Source: Halomonadaceae bacterium T82-2
Lineage (GTDB): Bacteria; Pseudomonadota; Gammaproteobacteria; Pseudomonadales; Halomonadaceae
NCBI GenBank assembly: GCA_001577635.1
Contig: LSBP01000008.1
Location: 38,827-102,826 of the forward strand
Direction: 5' to 3'
Length of the DNA: 64,000 nt
The position numbers were made by a program, and so were the translations under genes. Numbering within the stretch: position 1 is the stretch's first letter; the number at the start of each line of letters is the position of its first letter. Shown one piece after another: positions 36,455 through 45,353 of the stretch. The notes beneath the pieces were generated by a model. It had not been told where the DNA came from, searched no databases, and worked only from the letters and a program-made list of their open reading frames with translations.

Positions 36455-37603
36455 TCAACCGTGCTGGGTGCCGTCGTTGCTGACATCGATGTCCACCTCG
36501 ACCATCATGCCCGGGCCGATCAGCTGGGCGGGGCCGTCGTCGAGGGCGATGCGTACCGGGATGCGCTGGGTGATCTTGGTGAAGTTGCCGGAGGGGTTGG
36601 GATCCGGCAGCAGCGCGAACTGGCTGGTCGCGGCGCGGCCGATAACCGTCACGTGGCCATGGAAGGGGCGATCCGGGTAGGCGTCAACGGTGATGTCGAC
36701 CGGCTGACCGACGCGCAGTTCGCCGATGTCGGTTTCCTTGATGTTGGCCTCCACCCAGAGCTTGTCGGGGTTGTGCATCATCAGGATCGGCTGGCCGGCA
36801 CTGACGTATTCGCCCGCATCGACCAGCGTCTTGTTGACCACGCCGCCGATCGGGCTGGGCACCGTCAGGTCGGCGATGCGCAGCTTCTCCTGCGACAGCT
36901 TGGCCCTGGCCTGGGCCAGCTCCTGCTTGGCCACCTTCAGCTGGGAGCGCAGCACCGAGGGGTTGGGCAGCGGCATCTGCGTGAAGCCGACCTCGGCGTT
37001 GTCGGCCTGGGCCTGGCTGACCGCGACTTCCTGCTGGGCCTGCTGGTACTCCGCCTGGGCGGCCAGATACGCATAGTAGTTGGCATCACGCTGCTGCTGC
37101 GACACCGAGTGCTGGTCGAGCAGGGCATCGGAGCGCTTGTAGTCCTTGCGCGCCTGCACCAGCCGGGCCTTGGCGGCGGCCATGGCGGCCTTGCTGGCGG
37201 CCAGTTCCTGCTGGGTCATGTTCAACCCGCCCTTGAACTGCTTCTCGGCAAGCTTGAGCCGCTCGCGCTGGTAATCAAGGCGGGCCTGCATGGCGGCCAC
37301 GCCGGCCTTGAGGGTCTTGAGCTTTTCCTCGTCGGGTCGGCTGTAGAGGCGGGCCACCGTATCGCCCTTGTCCAGCCGGTCGCCCTCGGTGATGGAAAAG
37401 TCGGTGACCCAGCCTGCCAGGCGGCTGCTGACGGTGACCTGGTCGGCCATTACCCGCGCGTCCTGGGCGCTGACGTGGGTCAGGCGATGATGGATGGCAA
37501 AGCCAGCCCACACCGCGCAGGCGAGCAATGCCACGGCGAGTAGCGTCAGCTTGGTGCCCTTGCCGGGGCGGCGGGAAACGGCATTCGACGTCGATGATGT
37601 CAT
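36455..37603 (-). CDS. HlyD/EmrA-family membrane fusion protein of an efflux pump
   Basis: 382 residues. A short cytosolic N-terminus and single membrane helix (~18-40, LTLLAVALLACAVWAGFAIHHRL) are followed by a lipoyl-like half (VTVSSRLAGWVTDFSITEGDRLDKGDTVARL). A long alpha-helical hairpin (~75-200) rich in Gln/Ala/Arg comes next, then the second lipoyl half with TVPSPIGGVVNKTLVDAGEYVSAGQPILMM. The C-terminal barrel contains VDITVDAYPDRPFHGHV. This is the EmrA pattern, bridging an inner membrane MFS pump to TolC. It follows the EmrB-like gene by 39 bases. Confidence 0.92.
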   Translation of the reverse strand: MTSSTSNAVSRRPGKGTKLTLLAVALLACAVWAGFAIHHRLTHVSAQDARVMADQVTVSSRLAGWVTDFSITEGDRLDKGDTVARLYSRPDEEKLKTLKAGVAAMQARLDYQRERLKLAEKQFKGGLNMTQQELAASKAAMAAAKARLVQARKDYKRSDALLDQHSVSQQQRDANYYAYLAAQAEYQQAQQEVAVSQAQADNAEVGFTQMPLPNPSVLRSQLKVAKQELAQARAKLSQEKLRIADLTVPSPIGGVVNKTLVDAGEYVSAGQPILMMHNPDKLWVEANIKETDIGELRVGQPVDITVDAYPDRPFHGHVTVIGRAATSQFALLPDPNPSGNFTKITQRIPVRIALDDGPAQLIGPGMMVEVDIDVSNDGTQHG

Positions 37604-37642
37604 GATGACGGAATCCTTGAGCGAACGAACGGGAAGAACGGG

Positions 37643-39187
37643 TCAGGCACGCTGCCAGCGGCTGAGCAGGATCGACGGCACCGCCACTATCAGCAGACTG
37701 CCGACCAGCAGCCAGAAGCCGTCCTGGTAGGCGAGGATCGAGGCCCAGATCGCCTCGACACGGCCCATCAGATAGCCGGCCATGGCCGACTGGTGGATAT
37801 CCGGTACCCCCAGGTGGCCGGCCAGCTGCGACAGCTGGCCGAGCTGCTCCCGGGCCAGGGTGTTGTCGGCGGTGACCCCGGCATTGAGATGCTGGCCGTG
37901 CAGGGCGGTGCGCCGGTCGAGCAGGATCACCAGGCCCGCCGTACCCAGCGCGCCGCCCAGCTGCATGACGAAGTTGATCGCCCCGGAACCGTGCCCGGTG
38001 AGCTCGCGGGGCAGGGCGGCGATGGCGTTGGACAGCGTGGGCGGCGGAAAGGCCGCCATGCCGATGGCCATGATCGCCATGTTGCCGGCCAGGAAGGCGA
38101 AGGAGGTGTTCCAGTCCATCTGCGCCATGTGCCAGACCGCGATCATCGTGCAGGCCAGTCCCGGCAGGGTGATCCAGTGCGGCGGGTAGCGGTCGCTCAG
38201 CCAGCCGACCAGGGGCACCAGTACGCCGAGTACCGCCGTCGATGGCACGAAGATCATCCCCGCGCTCACCGGGCTGTAGTGCAGCACCGACTGCACGAAC
38301 TGCGGCAGCAGGTACATGATGCCGTAGAACGAACCACCGAAGAGCAGCATCGCCAGGATGCCGACCATGAAGATCCGGTAGCGGAAGATCGCCAGGTCGA
38401 TCAGCGGATGCGCGGTGCGCCGCTGCCAGGCGACGAAGATGGTGCCACAGAGCAGCGAAGTGCCGATCAGCTCGGGGATGCGCGGGTCGTACCAGCCCCA
38501 GCGCTGGCCGTTGGAGAGTGCCGCGAGCAGCGCGAACACCGCGATGAACAGCAGTATCGTGCCGGCCCAGTCGAAGGGCGGGCGCGGCCCCTTGCCCTCG
38601 CGGGGCGGCAGGAAGAAGTAGCCCATCGCCACGGCGGCCGCGCAGATCGGCAGGGTGATGAAGAACACGTAACGCCAGGTGAAGTTCTCCACCAGCCAGC
38701 CGCCGATCACCGTGGCCAGCGTCAGCGGCAGACCCAGGCACATGCCGTACATGGCCACCGCCATGCCGCGGCCCTCGGGCGGGTAGGCGGCGAACAGTGC
38801 CTGCATCGCCACCGGGCGGATCAGCCCGGTCATGGCGCCCTGGATGACGCGGGCGGCGATCAGCATCGTCATGCCCTGGCCCAGCCCGCCGAGAATCGAC
38901 GCGGCGATGAACACCAGCAGCAGCCCCATGAAGGTGGCCCGCTGGCCGACCGCCGAGACCAGCCACGGGGCGATCAGCAGCGACACCGTGGTCGAGGCCA
39001 GAAAGCCGGTGGACAGCCACTGCACCTGGGAGGCGCTCATGCCGAAGGCGCCCTTGATGTAGGGGATCGCCACGTTGACGATGGTGATCGACATGCCCAG
39101 CGCCACCAGCCCCAGCATCACCGTGAGCGTGACCCACAGCTTGTAGCGGGGGCCGTAGCGTTCGAACAGCAGATCCACCTGGCTCAT
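37643..39187 (-). CDS. DHA2-family (EmrB-like) multidrug efflux permease
   Basis: 514 residues with 14 predicted membrane helices. MSITIVNVAIPYIKGAFGMSASQVQWLSTGFL is typical of the DHA2 (14-TMS) group, and motif C-like ALGTAGLVIL appears late. With the downstream HlyD-like gene it forms an EmrAB-type proton-driven pump. The order here is permease first, then adaptor, then a second MFS gene. Regulation may involve the palindromes at 39288-39324 and 39382-39404, but no adjacent regulator gene is present. Confidence 0.92.
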   Translation of the reverse strand: MSQVDLLFERYGPRYKLWVTLTVMLGLVALGMSITIVNVAIPYIKGAFGMSASQVQWLSTGFLASTTVSLLIAPWLVSAVGQRATFMGLLLVFIAASILGGLGQGMTMLIAARVIQGAMTGLIRPVAMQALFAAYPPEGRGMAVAMYGMCLGLPLTLATVIGGWLVENFTWRYVFFITLPICAAAVAMGYFFLPPREGKGPRPPFDWAGTILLFIAVFALLAALSNGQRWGWYDPRIPELIGTSLLCGTIFVAWQRRTAHPLIDLAIFRYRIFMVGILAMLLFGGSFYGIMYLLPQFVQSVLHYSPVSAGMIFVPSTAVLGVLVPLVGWLSDRYPPHWITLPGLACTMIAVWHMAQMDWNTSFAFLAGNMAIMAIGMAAFPPPTLSNAIAALPRELTGHGSGAINFVMQLGGALGTAGLVILLDRRTALHGQHLNAGVTADNTLAREQLGQLSQLAGHLGVPDIHQSAMAGYLMGRVEAIWASILAYQDGFWLLVGSLLIVAVPSILLSRWQRA

Positions 39188-39287
39188 GACCGATACCTCC
39201 CCGGCGGCAGGACCGGACAGGAAGGGACGTTATCGAACACAGGAACCTCTCCTCGTGTTGTGCCGGGCCACCGCTCGCGCAAGCAGG

Positions 39288-39324
39288 CGGGCCGGTTTCC
39301 CGGGAATGACGGGAAACCGGCCCG
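39288..39324. repeat. 15-bp perfect inverted repeat (hairpin) upstream of the efflux operon
   Basis: CGGGCCGGTTTCCCG at 39288-39302 is mirrored exactly at 39310-39324 with a 7-base loop. It lies 100 bases upstream of the emrB-like start and downstream of the minus-strand hydrolase. No T tract follows, so a classical terminator is uncertain; a leader stem or terminator of the hydrolase transcript are both possible. The rest of the 39188-39488 gap has no gene. Confidence 0.75.
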
Positions 39325-39381
39325 AAGCCTCGAACAGCCAGCAGTGGCACAAGTCAGGCGCTAACAAGTAGCCTAAACATC

Positions 39382-39404
39382 GTTTGATAGCTAAATATCA
39401 TAAC
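39382..39404. promoter_or_regulatory. A/T-rich palindromic operator candidate
   Basis: TGATA and TATCA half-sites at 39385-39389 and 39396-39400, six bases apart, sit in an otherwise G/C-rich region. An AAAC/GTTT inversion overlaps them. This resembles operators of MarR-type repressors of EmrAB pumps, but no such regulator is encoded nearby. Confidence 0.35.
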
Positions 39405-39488
39405 GTATCCGGGCGATGTGTCACAGAGGCCGGGTACCCGTCGTCGGCAACACGGGTGAACAAGCCGTGCGGGCACGGCCCGGGGGCT

Positions 39489-40271
39489 TCACTCGAGAAA
39501 CGCCGCGACGGTGGCGAGAACCGCTTCCGGACGTTCCCGGTGGGGGACATGGCCGCAGCCGGGCAGCAGACGCAGCATGGCGGGGCCGGCGGCATGCGCG
39601 ACGAGTCGTTCGGGATGGCGAGGCGAGCCATACTCGTCACGATCGCCGTGCAGGGCCAGCAGCGGGCAGGGCACCCGGGTCATCACGCCGGCAAGGTCCC
39701 AGTCGCGAAACGCCTCGTCCAGCCAGGTGTCCACCCAGGCATCCAGGACCCAGCGGGCCCTGTCGCCGTGATAACGAGCCAGTCGCGCCAGCTGCTCCGG
39801 CGCGGCGAAGGCCCGTTTCGCCTCGCGCACGCCGTCGAGCGTGCGTGTTTCGACAAAACTCATGGCCGACTCGGTCACCAGGCCCCGGCAGGTTTCGGGG
39901 AAGGCCATCGCGACATGTGCGGCCATGGCGCCGCCCACGCTGTGGCCGAAGGCGATGAAGTGCGTCAGGGCCAGGTGGGTGTGTATCGCCGCGAAGGCCT
40001 CCTGCGGCTCCGTCTCGATGAAGTCGAGCGGCAGTCGCCCGGGGCAGGGATCGGAGCGACCGAAGCCGAGCCGGTCGTAGGCGATCACCCGGCGGCACGT
40101 GGCCTCGGCCAGTTGCGCGGGGAAGTCGCGCCACAGGGCGCTGCATCCCAGCGACTCGTGGAACAGCACGATGGGCGGGGCATCGGCGACACCCGACGGC
40201 TGCCAGCTGCGGACGAAAAGGCGGCCCCGGGGGGTGGGAACCCGAGTATCGTGGATGGTGGGTGGCGTCAT
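39489..40271 (-). CDS. Alpha/beta fold hydrolase
   Basis: 260 residues from ATG 40271 (MTPPTIHDTRVPTPRGRLFVRSW). The oxyanion strand is PPIVLFHESLGCSALWRDFP, the nucleophile elbow is FGHSVGGAMA with Ser, the acid Asp is in ALHGDRDEYG, and the His is in CGHVPHRERPEAV. This complete triad suggests an esterase, lactonase or similar; the substrate is unknown. An upstream extension of the frame to 40433 is Arg/His-rich and unlikely to be translated. Confidence 0.87.
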   Translation of the reverse strand: MTPPTIHDTRVPTPRGRLFVRSWQPSGVADAPPIVLFHESLGCSALWRDFPAQLAEATCRRVIAYDRLGFGRSDPCPGRLPLDFIETEPQEAFAAIHTHLALTHFIAFGHSVGGAMAAHVAMAFPETCRGLVTESAMSFVETRTLDGVREAKRAFAAPEQLARLARYHGDRARWVLDAWVDTWLDEAFRDWDLAGVMTRVPCPLLALHGDRDEYGSPRHPERLVAHAAGPAMLRLLPGCGHVPHRERPEAVLATVAAFLE

Positions 40272-40431
40272 GCGATGAGTCCCTGATGTGGCGTGTGGTG
40301 GCGCTGGCGTCAGCGTGACACCCCCGATGTGCCGGCGTCGAGCCATGCCGTAATGCGCCCTTTCGCGTTGCCGCCATCGGTTGCGCGGGCTATGTTGGCC
40401 GACGCGATCAATCCGAGAGGAAGGGGACGGC

Positions 40432-40728
40432 ATGAAGCAGTACGCGGTAGTGGCGCACGATTACTCGGATGACGAGGCGCTTGAGCGACGCCTGAGCCGT
40501 CGGGAAGCCCATCTGGAAGGCATCCGGCAGCTCGCCAGTCAGGGGCGATTCATCAGTGGCGGGGCGATTCTCGATGATGCCGGGCGCATGGTCGGTTCCA
40601 GCGTGCATGTTCAGTTTCCCGACCGTCGGGAACTGGACGACTGGCTGGCGACCGAGCCCTACGTGACCGGGAAGGTCTGGGAGCGGATCGAGATCCGTGA
40701 GGTCAAGCTCTTCGATCCAGGCGCCTGA
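40432..40728 (+). CDS. YciI family protein
   Basis: 98 residues with the YciI (ferredoxin-like) fold: MKQYAVVAHDYSDDEALERRLSRREAHLEGIRQLASQGRFISGGAI, with the conserved His-Asp pair and R-x-x-HL, then a terminal beta strand VWERIEIREVKLFDPG. Similar proteins are small, dimeric and of unclear catalytic role. AGAGGAAGGGG precedes ATG 40432. The next gene starts four bases after its stop, so the two are probably an operon. Confidence 0.88.
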   Translation: MKQYAVVAHDYSDDEALERRLSRREAHLEGIRQLASQGRFISGGAILDDAGRMVGSSVHVQFPDRRELDDWLATEPYVTGKVWERIEIREVKLFDPGA

Positions 40729-40732
40729 TGCC

Positions 40733-41170
40733 ATGACCGATCGGACACCGCTCGCCGCGCGCATTCGTCACCTTCTCGGGACGACGCCCCGCGAGGCGCT
40801 TCCCATGACCTATCAGCAGGTCGCCGGAGCACTCGGGCTCGAGCCGCCGCGAACCATTCAGCAGGTGGCTCTGGCACTGGAGGAAACGATGCGGGAAGAC
40901 GCCGAAGCGGAGCGGCCCTTGATGGCGGCGCTGGTCGTCAGTCGACAAGGGCAGGGCCTGCCCGCCCGAGGCTTCTTCGATCTCGCCGTGGCGCTGGGGC
41001 GCTTCCCCGAGGAACCGTCACGGCATGTCGAGGCCTGGCAGGAGGCGTATCGGCAGGCCCTGGCGGCGAGGGGAAAGCCATTGACTCATGTTTCAGGAAC
41101 GCAAAAACACCAAGGCCCGCCGAAGCGGGCCCTGGTGCTCGAAGCCTTGCGGCTCGAAAGCGCGATCTAA
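40733..41170 (+). CDS. Conserved hypothetical protein
   Basis: 145 residues, cytosolic, no recognised domain. The N-terminal part LAARIRHLLGTTPREALPMTYQQVAGALGLEPPRTIQQVALALEETM resembles a DNA-binding winged helix in its helix-turn-helix rhythm, but I cannot assign it. ARGFFDLAVALGRFP is a second hydrophobic block. It begins four bases after the YciI stop. Its last ~20 codons are laid over the terminator of the opposite-strand cold-shock gene, so the C-terminus may not be functionally important. Confidence 0.65.
   Translation: MTDRTPLAARIRHLLGTTPREALPMTYQQVAGALGLEPPRTIQQVALALEETMREDAEAERPLMAALVVSRQGQGLPARGFFDLAVALGRFPEEPSRHVEAWQEAYRQALAARGKPLTHVSGTQKHQGPPKRALVLEALRLESAI
41103..41137 (-). 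terminator. Rho-independent terminator of the cold-shock gene
   Basis: Read on the minus strand: a 13-bp G/C stem with one mismatch (CACCAGGGCCCGC and GCGGGCCTTGGTG), a TTCG tetraloop, then TTTTT. It lies about 40 bases past the csp stop codon and inside the 3' end of the convergent hypothetical gene. Confidence 0.88.
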
Positions 41171-41176
41171 TCGATA

Positions 41177-41380
41177 TTAGAGCGGCTTGATGTTCGCAGC
41201 CTGCAGGCCTTTCTTGCCCTGAGTGACGTCAAAGGAAACCTGTTGACCGTCCTGCAGAGACTTGAAGCCGTCAGCCTGAATTTCGGAGAAGTGGGCGAAC
41301 AGATCGTCACCGCCGTCAGCGGGAGAAATGAAGCCGAAACCCTTGGAGTCGTTGAACCACTTGACTGTGCCAGTTGCCAT
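41177..41380 (-). CDS. Cold-shock protein (CspA family)
   Basis: 67 residues, a single OB-fold cold-shock domain. RNP1 is KGFGFISP and RNP2-like is [10 protein letters not shown]; the N-terminus is [18 protein letters not shown] and the C-terminus [13 protein letters not shown]. It binds single-stranded RNA/DNA and melts RNA structure. AAGGA precedes ATG 41380. The non-coding leader upstream (up to ~280 bases before the next gene) is long, as usual for csp genes whose mRNA leader controls expression. Confidence 0.96.
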   Translation of the reverse strand: MATGTVKWFNDSKGFGFISPADGGDDLFAHFSEIQADGFKSLQDGQQVSFDVTQGKKGLQAANIKPL

Positions 41381-41663
41381 GATCGAATTCCTTATGCGTT
41401 GAACGCTTTTGCGGTTACCGGGGACACCCCGGAATGAAGTGGGTGAGACAAGAGATATGTCCAGGTAACCGAATGCTTCGAGTACAACTGACAATATGCG
41501 ACTTGCTAACCAACTGACGGCATAGTGCGGGCCTTTCGTTCTGGAGTCAAACAATTTTTGCCGGCCAGCCCAAAAAGACGGTGCTATATCGGTCGACGGG
41601 GGTCCGCGCAGCATGAGGGAACCCCCGGGGCCTGGGCGCCCCGCCGCCAGCCGATGAAGCCGT

Positions 41664-42590
41664 TCATGGCGTGGTGGCGACTGGCGGGGCTTCCCACCTC
41701 GCCCCGGTCAGGTCGCAGGAGACCTTCCACAGCCGCTCGGCCAGCATCGAATCGCGTGCCGCGGCGGTCATCCGGGCGCGTTTCGGTGCGCCGCGCGCCT
41801 CCCAGGGGCCGGCGGGGCCGAAATAGTCGCCCGGGCGCACCTCGTCGGCGGTGGCCGCATGCAGCACCGGGCGGGCACCGTCGGCGGCGGACTGGCTGAT
41901 GAGAGGCATCAGCAGCCGGAACAGGCTGCCCACCAGGGCGCGGCTTCTGACGCCATGCTCGAACAGTGCCGTGCGCGACAGGCCGGGATGCGCCGCCACG
42001 CTGACCAGCTCCCAGCCTCGGGCGTCGCTGTGGCGTTGCAGCGCCTGGCTGAACAGCAGCATGGCCAGCTTGGACTGGCGATAGGCGCGCCAGGGATCGT
42101 AATCGCGTTCGCCGTTGAGATCATCGAAGGCGATGCGCCCGCTGCGGTGCGCCAGGCTCGACAGCTGCACGACCCGCGGTGCCGGTGCGGCCTGCAGCAG
42201 CGGCAGCAGCCGACTGGTCAGCAGGAAGTGCCCCAGGTAGTTGACGCCCAGCTGGCGCTCGAAGCCGTCGCGGGTCACCTCCCGCGTCGGCGGCGCCAGG
42301 AGGCCGGCGTTGTTGACCAGCCGATCCAGCCTGGCTTCCTGTGCCTGCACCGTGGCGGCGAAGTCGCGTACCGAGTCCAGGCTGTCCAGGTCGAGCGGCT
42401 CGAAGCGCACCGCCGCCTCGGGGAAGTTGGTGCACAGGGTCTCGACGGCGGCGCGGCCCTTTTGCGGGTGGCGCGCGGCGACGATGACGCGATAGCCCCG
42501 CTGCACCAGACCGCGAGCGGTCTCGAACCCCAGCCCGGTATTGGCCCCGGTGACGATCGCCAGCGGGGCGGCTTCGTGACGGTCATTCAT
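41664..42590 (-). CDS. SDR family oxidoreductase (retinol-dehydrogenase-like)
   Basis: 308 residues. The cofactor motif is [15 protein letters not shown], with RHPQKG after strand 2 suggesting [13 protein letters not shown], the catalytic Ser in VVQLSSLAH and YRQSK (Tyr-x-x-x-Lys) follow. The large C-terminal part with [14 protein letters not shown] and [17 protein letters not shown] is typical of the extended RDH/WW-domain oxidoreductase group. It starts four bases after the monooxygenase stop, forming an operon. Substrate unknown. Confidence 0.88.
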   Translation of the reverse strand: MNDRHEAAPLAIVTGANTGLGFETARGLVQRGYRVIVAARHPQKGRAAVETLCTNFPEAAVRFEPLDLDSLDSVRDFAATVQAQEARLDRLVNNAGLLAPPTREVTRDGFERQLGVNYLGHFLLTSRLLPLLQAAPAPRVVQLSSLAHRSGRIAFDDLNGERDYDPWRAYRQSKLAMLLFSQALQRHSDARGWELVSVAAHPGLSRTALFEHGVRSRALVGSLFRLLMPLISQSAADGARPVLHAATADEVRPGDYFGPAGPWEARGAPKRARMTAAARDSMLAERLWKVSCDLTGARWEAPPVATTP

Positions 42591-42594
42591 GGGG

Positions 42595-42918
42595 TCAGGC
42601 GTTGCCGACCGTCTGGATCACCTCGAAGCCCTCGAACTTCGGCGGCCCCAGGTACAGCCCCTCGCGCCGCGTCTGGCCGGCATTGGCGTGGGCGGCGCGG
42701 AAGGCCTCGGAGTGCGTCCAGGCCTCGAAGTCCTCCCGCGAGCGCCACAGGGTGTGCGAGGCGTAGAGGACGTGATCCTCCTCCTCGGGGCCGCGCAGCA
42801 TGTGGAACTCGATGAAGCCGGGCAGGCCCTGGAGGTGGGTTTCGCGCTCCAGCCAGATCTGCTCGAACTCGTCTGTTCTCTCGGGATTGACCCGGAAACG
42901 ATTCATGGCGATGAACAT
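42595..42918 (-). CDS. Antibiotic biosynthesis monooxygenase (ABM) domain protein, HmoA-like
   Basis: 107 residues with the dimeric ferredoxin-like ABM fold: MFIAMNRFRVNPERTDEFEQIWLERETHLQGLPGFIEFHMLRGP, then YASHTLWRSREDFEAWTHSEAFRAAH. The pattern of W-x-S-x-x-x-F-x-x-W is typical of heme-degrading or quinol monooxygenases of the IsdG/HmoA type. GAGG lies upstream of ATG 42918. It is followed directly by the SDR gene. Confidence 0.87.
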   Translation of the reverse strand: MFIAMNRFRVNPERTDEFEQIWLERETHLQGLPGFIEFHMLRGPEEEDHVLYASHTLWRSREDFEAWTHSEAFRAAHANAGQTRREGLYLGPPKFEGFEVIQTVGNA

Positions 42919-42998
42919 GGTGGCGTGCCTCACGGCCTGAGTGGTGGATGTCCGGGGACGATGACACCTTCCCCGGAGCGGAGCAAGGCGACGCCGGG

Positions 42999-43796
42999 CT
43001 AGCCGGTCGCCACCATTTCCTGATCCCTGCCGGTCAGGGTCATCCACACGACCACGGCGACGATCACACCCAGAAACAGCAGGCTGGTGATGACGGTACC
43101 GAAGCCGAGGCCGCCGTAGGCCACCGGTTGCGACAGCAGATCGCCGAAGGAAGCACCCAGCGGGCGGGTGAGGATATACACCAGCCAGAAACCGAGAATG
43201 GCATCCAGGCCGAGGAAGAAATAGCCGATCGCCAGCGAGAGGATGATGGCGCCGAACAGGATGCCGGTTGCCAGGTAACCCAGGCCGAACTGCTCGGAGA
43301 CCAGATCGCCCACGGCCGTCCCCAGCGCGAAGGTGAAGAGAATCGCCAGCCAGTAGAAGGCCTCGCGCCGTGTGGTGGTGATGGAATGAATCGACAGGGT
43401 GCCCTCCTTCCGGAACCAGAGCCAGAAGGTCAGGGCCAGCAGCACACTGAAGGCGAGCGTGCAGGTCAGCAGGCTGACGCCGAGGTTGTCGACCAGGTTG
43501 TCGCTGATCAGGGTGCCGACGATGGAGACCAGCACCACGGCCAGCCAGTAGGACCAGGGCACATAGCGCTTGCGCGAGAACTGCAGGGCGAGGGCCACGA
43601 TCAGCACCGCGGTCATGAGCAGCGAGGTGGTCGTCAGGCCCAGCCCCAGATTGACGGCCAGGTAGTCCGCGGCGGTTTCCCCCATGGTCACCGCCATGAG
43701 CTTGATGAGCCAGAAGCCGGCCGTGACCTGCGGGACCCGGTTGGGACGCAAGCCGTCCTGGGCCGTGGGTTCGGATGTCGGTGCCTCGGTGTGCAT
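42999..43796 (-). CDS. COG4705-type membrane protein of unknown function
   Basis: 265 residues with about eight hydrophobic helices. VTAGFWLIKLMAVTMGETAADYLAVNLGLGL is the hallmark N-terminal block of this uncharacterised family, and a second related block LGTAVGDLVSEQFGLGYLATGILFG suggests an internal duplication. ATG 43796 has GGAG six bases upstream. It follows the periplasmic protein gene by 20 bases, and both are divergent from a two-component system, which may regulate them. Confidence 0.8.
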   Translation of the reverse strand: MHTEAPTSEPTAQDGLRPNRVPQVTAGFWLIKLMAVTMGETAADYLAVNLGLGLTTTSLLMTAVLIVALALQFSRKRYVPWSYWLAVVLVSIVGTLISDNLVDNLGVSLLTCTLAFSVLLALTFWLWFRKEGTLSIHSITTTRREAFYWLAILFTFALGTAVGDLVSEQFGLGYLATGILFGAIILSLAIGYFFLGLDAILGFWLVYILTRPLGASFGDLLSQPVAYGGLGFGTVITSLLFLGVIVAVVVWMTLTGRDQEMVATG

Positions 43797-43816
43797 GGCT
43801 GTCTCCTGATAACGCG

Positions 43817-44464
43817 TCATTGGCTGGAAAGGGCAAGTGCCCGGGCGGACAGTTGGTCGGAATGCACGTCGTCGTCGGCGTTGCAGCGCTCCGTGGCCCG
43901 GGATTGCAGGCTTCTTGCCGTGGCGAGGTCCGCATCACCGATTGCGCCGTTCGCCAGGGCGCTGCGCAGCTTGCCGAGCAGGGTTTCGCAGGGGATGGCG
44001 TGGCCGTTCGCATCGGTCACGGCGATGCCGGCCACCTGCTGGACGCCGCCTTTCGGCCCGCCGTCCGAGGGGTGGCTGAGCCGGTCCGACAGTGCCGTCA
44101 GCCGCGTTTTCACCGTCTTCGCATCGGGAGACGGGGTGCGCAGTGCCGCGAAGACGCGATCGGCCGCCGCATCGACGTTCCCCCAGGCAGCGGGTGCCTT
44201 CGGGCGCAGCGAGGACTCGGCGTCGTCCCACTTGGTCTCGAAGTCGGTGGCGCGGTGCTCGGCCGCGTTCAGCTTCCCGGCATCGACGAGCGCCCGGGTG
44301 TCGGAGACGATGGCCTGATACTCCGCCAGGTCGCCGAGCGGGTTGGGGGCGTCCGCCCCGGCACTGGCAGACGGTTTCTGGCCCGGTGACAGCCAGAGTT
44401 CCGTGGCGGAGAACACGCTGACCGGCACCACGATCAGCAGCGCGGCAAGCAGGATCTGTTTCAT
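43817..44464 (-). CDS. Periplasmic hypothetical protein
   Basis: 215 residues, Sec signal MKQILLAALLIVVPVSVFSA. The mature part is helical, Ala/Asp-rich, with EYQAIVSDTRALVDAGKLNAAEHRATDFETKWDDAESSLRPKAPAAWGNVDAAADRVFAALR. No assigned domain, but such proteins are seen beside COG4705 genes and histidine kinases. GGAG lies six bases before ATG 44464. It leads an operon with the membrane protein, divergent from the response regulator by ~217 bases. Confidence 0.75.
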   Translation of the reverse strand: MKQILLAALLIVVPVSVFSATELWLSPGQKPSASAGADAPNPLGDLAEYQAIVSDTRALVDAGKLNAAEHRATDFETKWDDAESSLRPKAPAAWGNVDAAADRVFAALRTPSPDAKTVKTRLTALSDRLSHPSDGGPKGGVQQVAGIAVTDANGHAIPCETLLGKLRSALANGAIGDADLATARSLQSRATERCNADDDVHSDQLSARALALSSQ

Positions 44465-44681
44465 GGGTGGCTCCACATGGTTGATGGACACCACCCAGCC
44501 TGTGCGCGCTTGAATACGGTCGGCTTCGCCGGGCTATACAGATTTGTAATGGTCGCGGCGGGCCCCATGGAACGGGCCCTGCGCCGATGGCATGACATCG
44601 CCAGATAGAGTCAGGGCGAAGACGCTCGCCAGGCGGGGTGTACACTGATGCCGGGCTCGGGAAACGGATGGCGAGTACGGC

Positions 44682-45353
44682 GTGAAAATACTGGTGATCG
44701 AAGATGACCGCCTGACCGGTCGGTACATCGTGGATGGCTTGCGCGAAGAAGGGCATGTCGTCGATCTGCTGACGGATGGCGCGCAAGGCCTGGTGCAGGC
44801 GGCAGCGGGCGGCCATGACGTGCTGGTCGTGGACCGGATGCTGCCGGGCCTGGACGGGCTGGCCATCGTGCAGACGCTGCGCGGCGCCCGGCTTCCCGTT
44901 CCTATCCTGCTGTTGACGGCACTCGACGGGGTGGAAGACCGCATCGAGGGGCTCAACGCCGGGGCCGATGACTATCTGGTCAAACCCTTCGTCTTCGGGG
45001 AACTCTCCGCCCGGGTCGCCGCCCTGGCAAGGCGCCCGCCGCCCGCGGAAGAGCCGACGGTGCTGCGGGCCCGGGATCTCGAGATGAACCTGCTGACCCG
45101 TCGGGTGACCCGGGCCGGGCAGGTCATCGACCTCCTGCCCCGCGAATTTGCCCTGCTCGAATGCCTGCTGCGTCGCAAGGGCCGCGTCCAGACCCGGACC
45201 ATGCTGCTGGAAACGGTCTGGGGCATCCATTTCGACCCGCAGACCAACGTCGTCGAAACGCACGTCAGCCGGCTGCGTGGCAAGGTCGACAAGCCCTTCG
45301 ACCAGGAGCTGATCGAAACGGTGCGGGGCGCCGGCTACCGGATTCCGGCATGA
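44682..45353 (+). CDS. OmpR-family response regulator
   Basis: 223 residues. The receiver has the acidic pair Glu7-Asp8-Asp9, phosphoacceptor Asp51 in VLVVDRMLPG, LLLTAL and the Lys in YLVKPF. The DNA-binding domain has LLPREFALLECLLRRKGRVQTRTMLLETVW and TNVVETHVSRLRGKVDKPF. Start is GTG 44682. It overlaps the kinase gene as ATGA, forming a cognate pair. QseB/PmrA-type organisation; the signal is not known. Confidence 0.93.
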   Translation: MKILVIEDDRLTGRYIVDGLREEGHVVDLLTDGAQGLVQAAAGGHDVLVVDRMLPGLDGLAIVQTLRGARLPVPILLLTALDGVEDRIEGLNAGADDYLVKPFVFGELSARVAALARRPPPAEEPTVLRARDLEMNLLTRRVTRAGQVIDLLPREFALLECLLRRKGRVQTRTMLLETVWGIHFDPQTNVVETHVSRLRGKVDKPFDQELIETVRGAGYRIPA

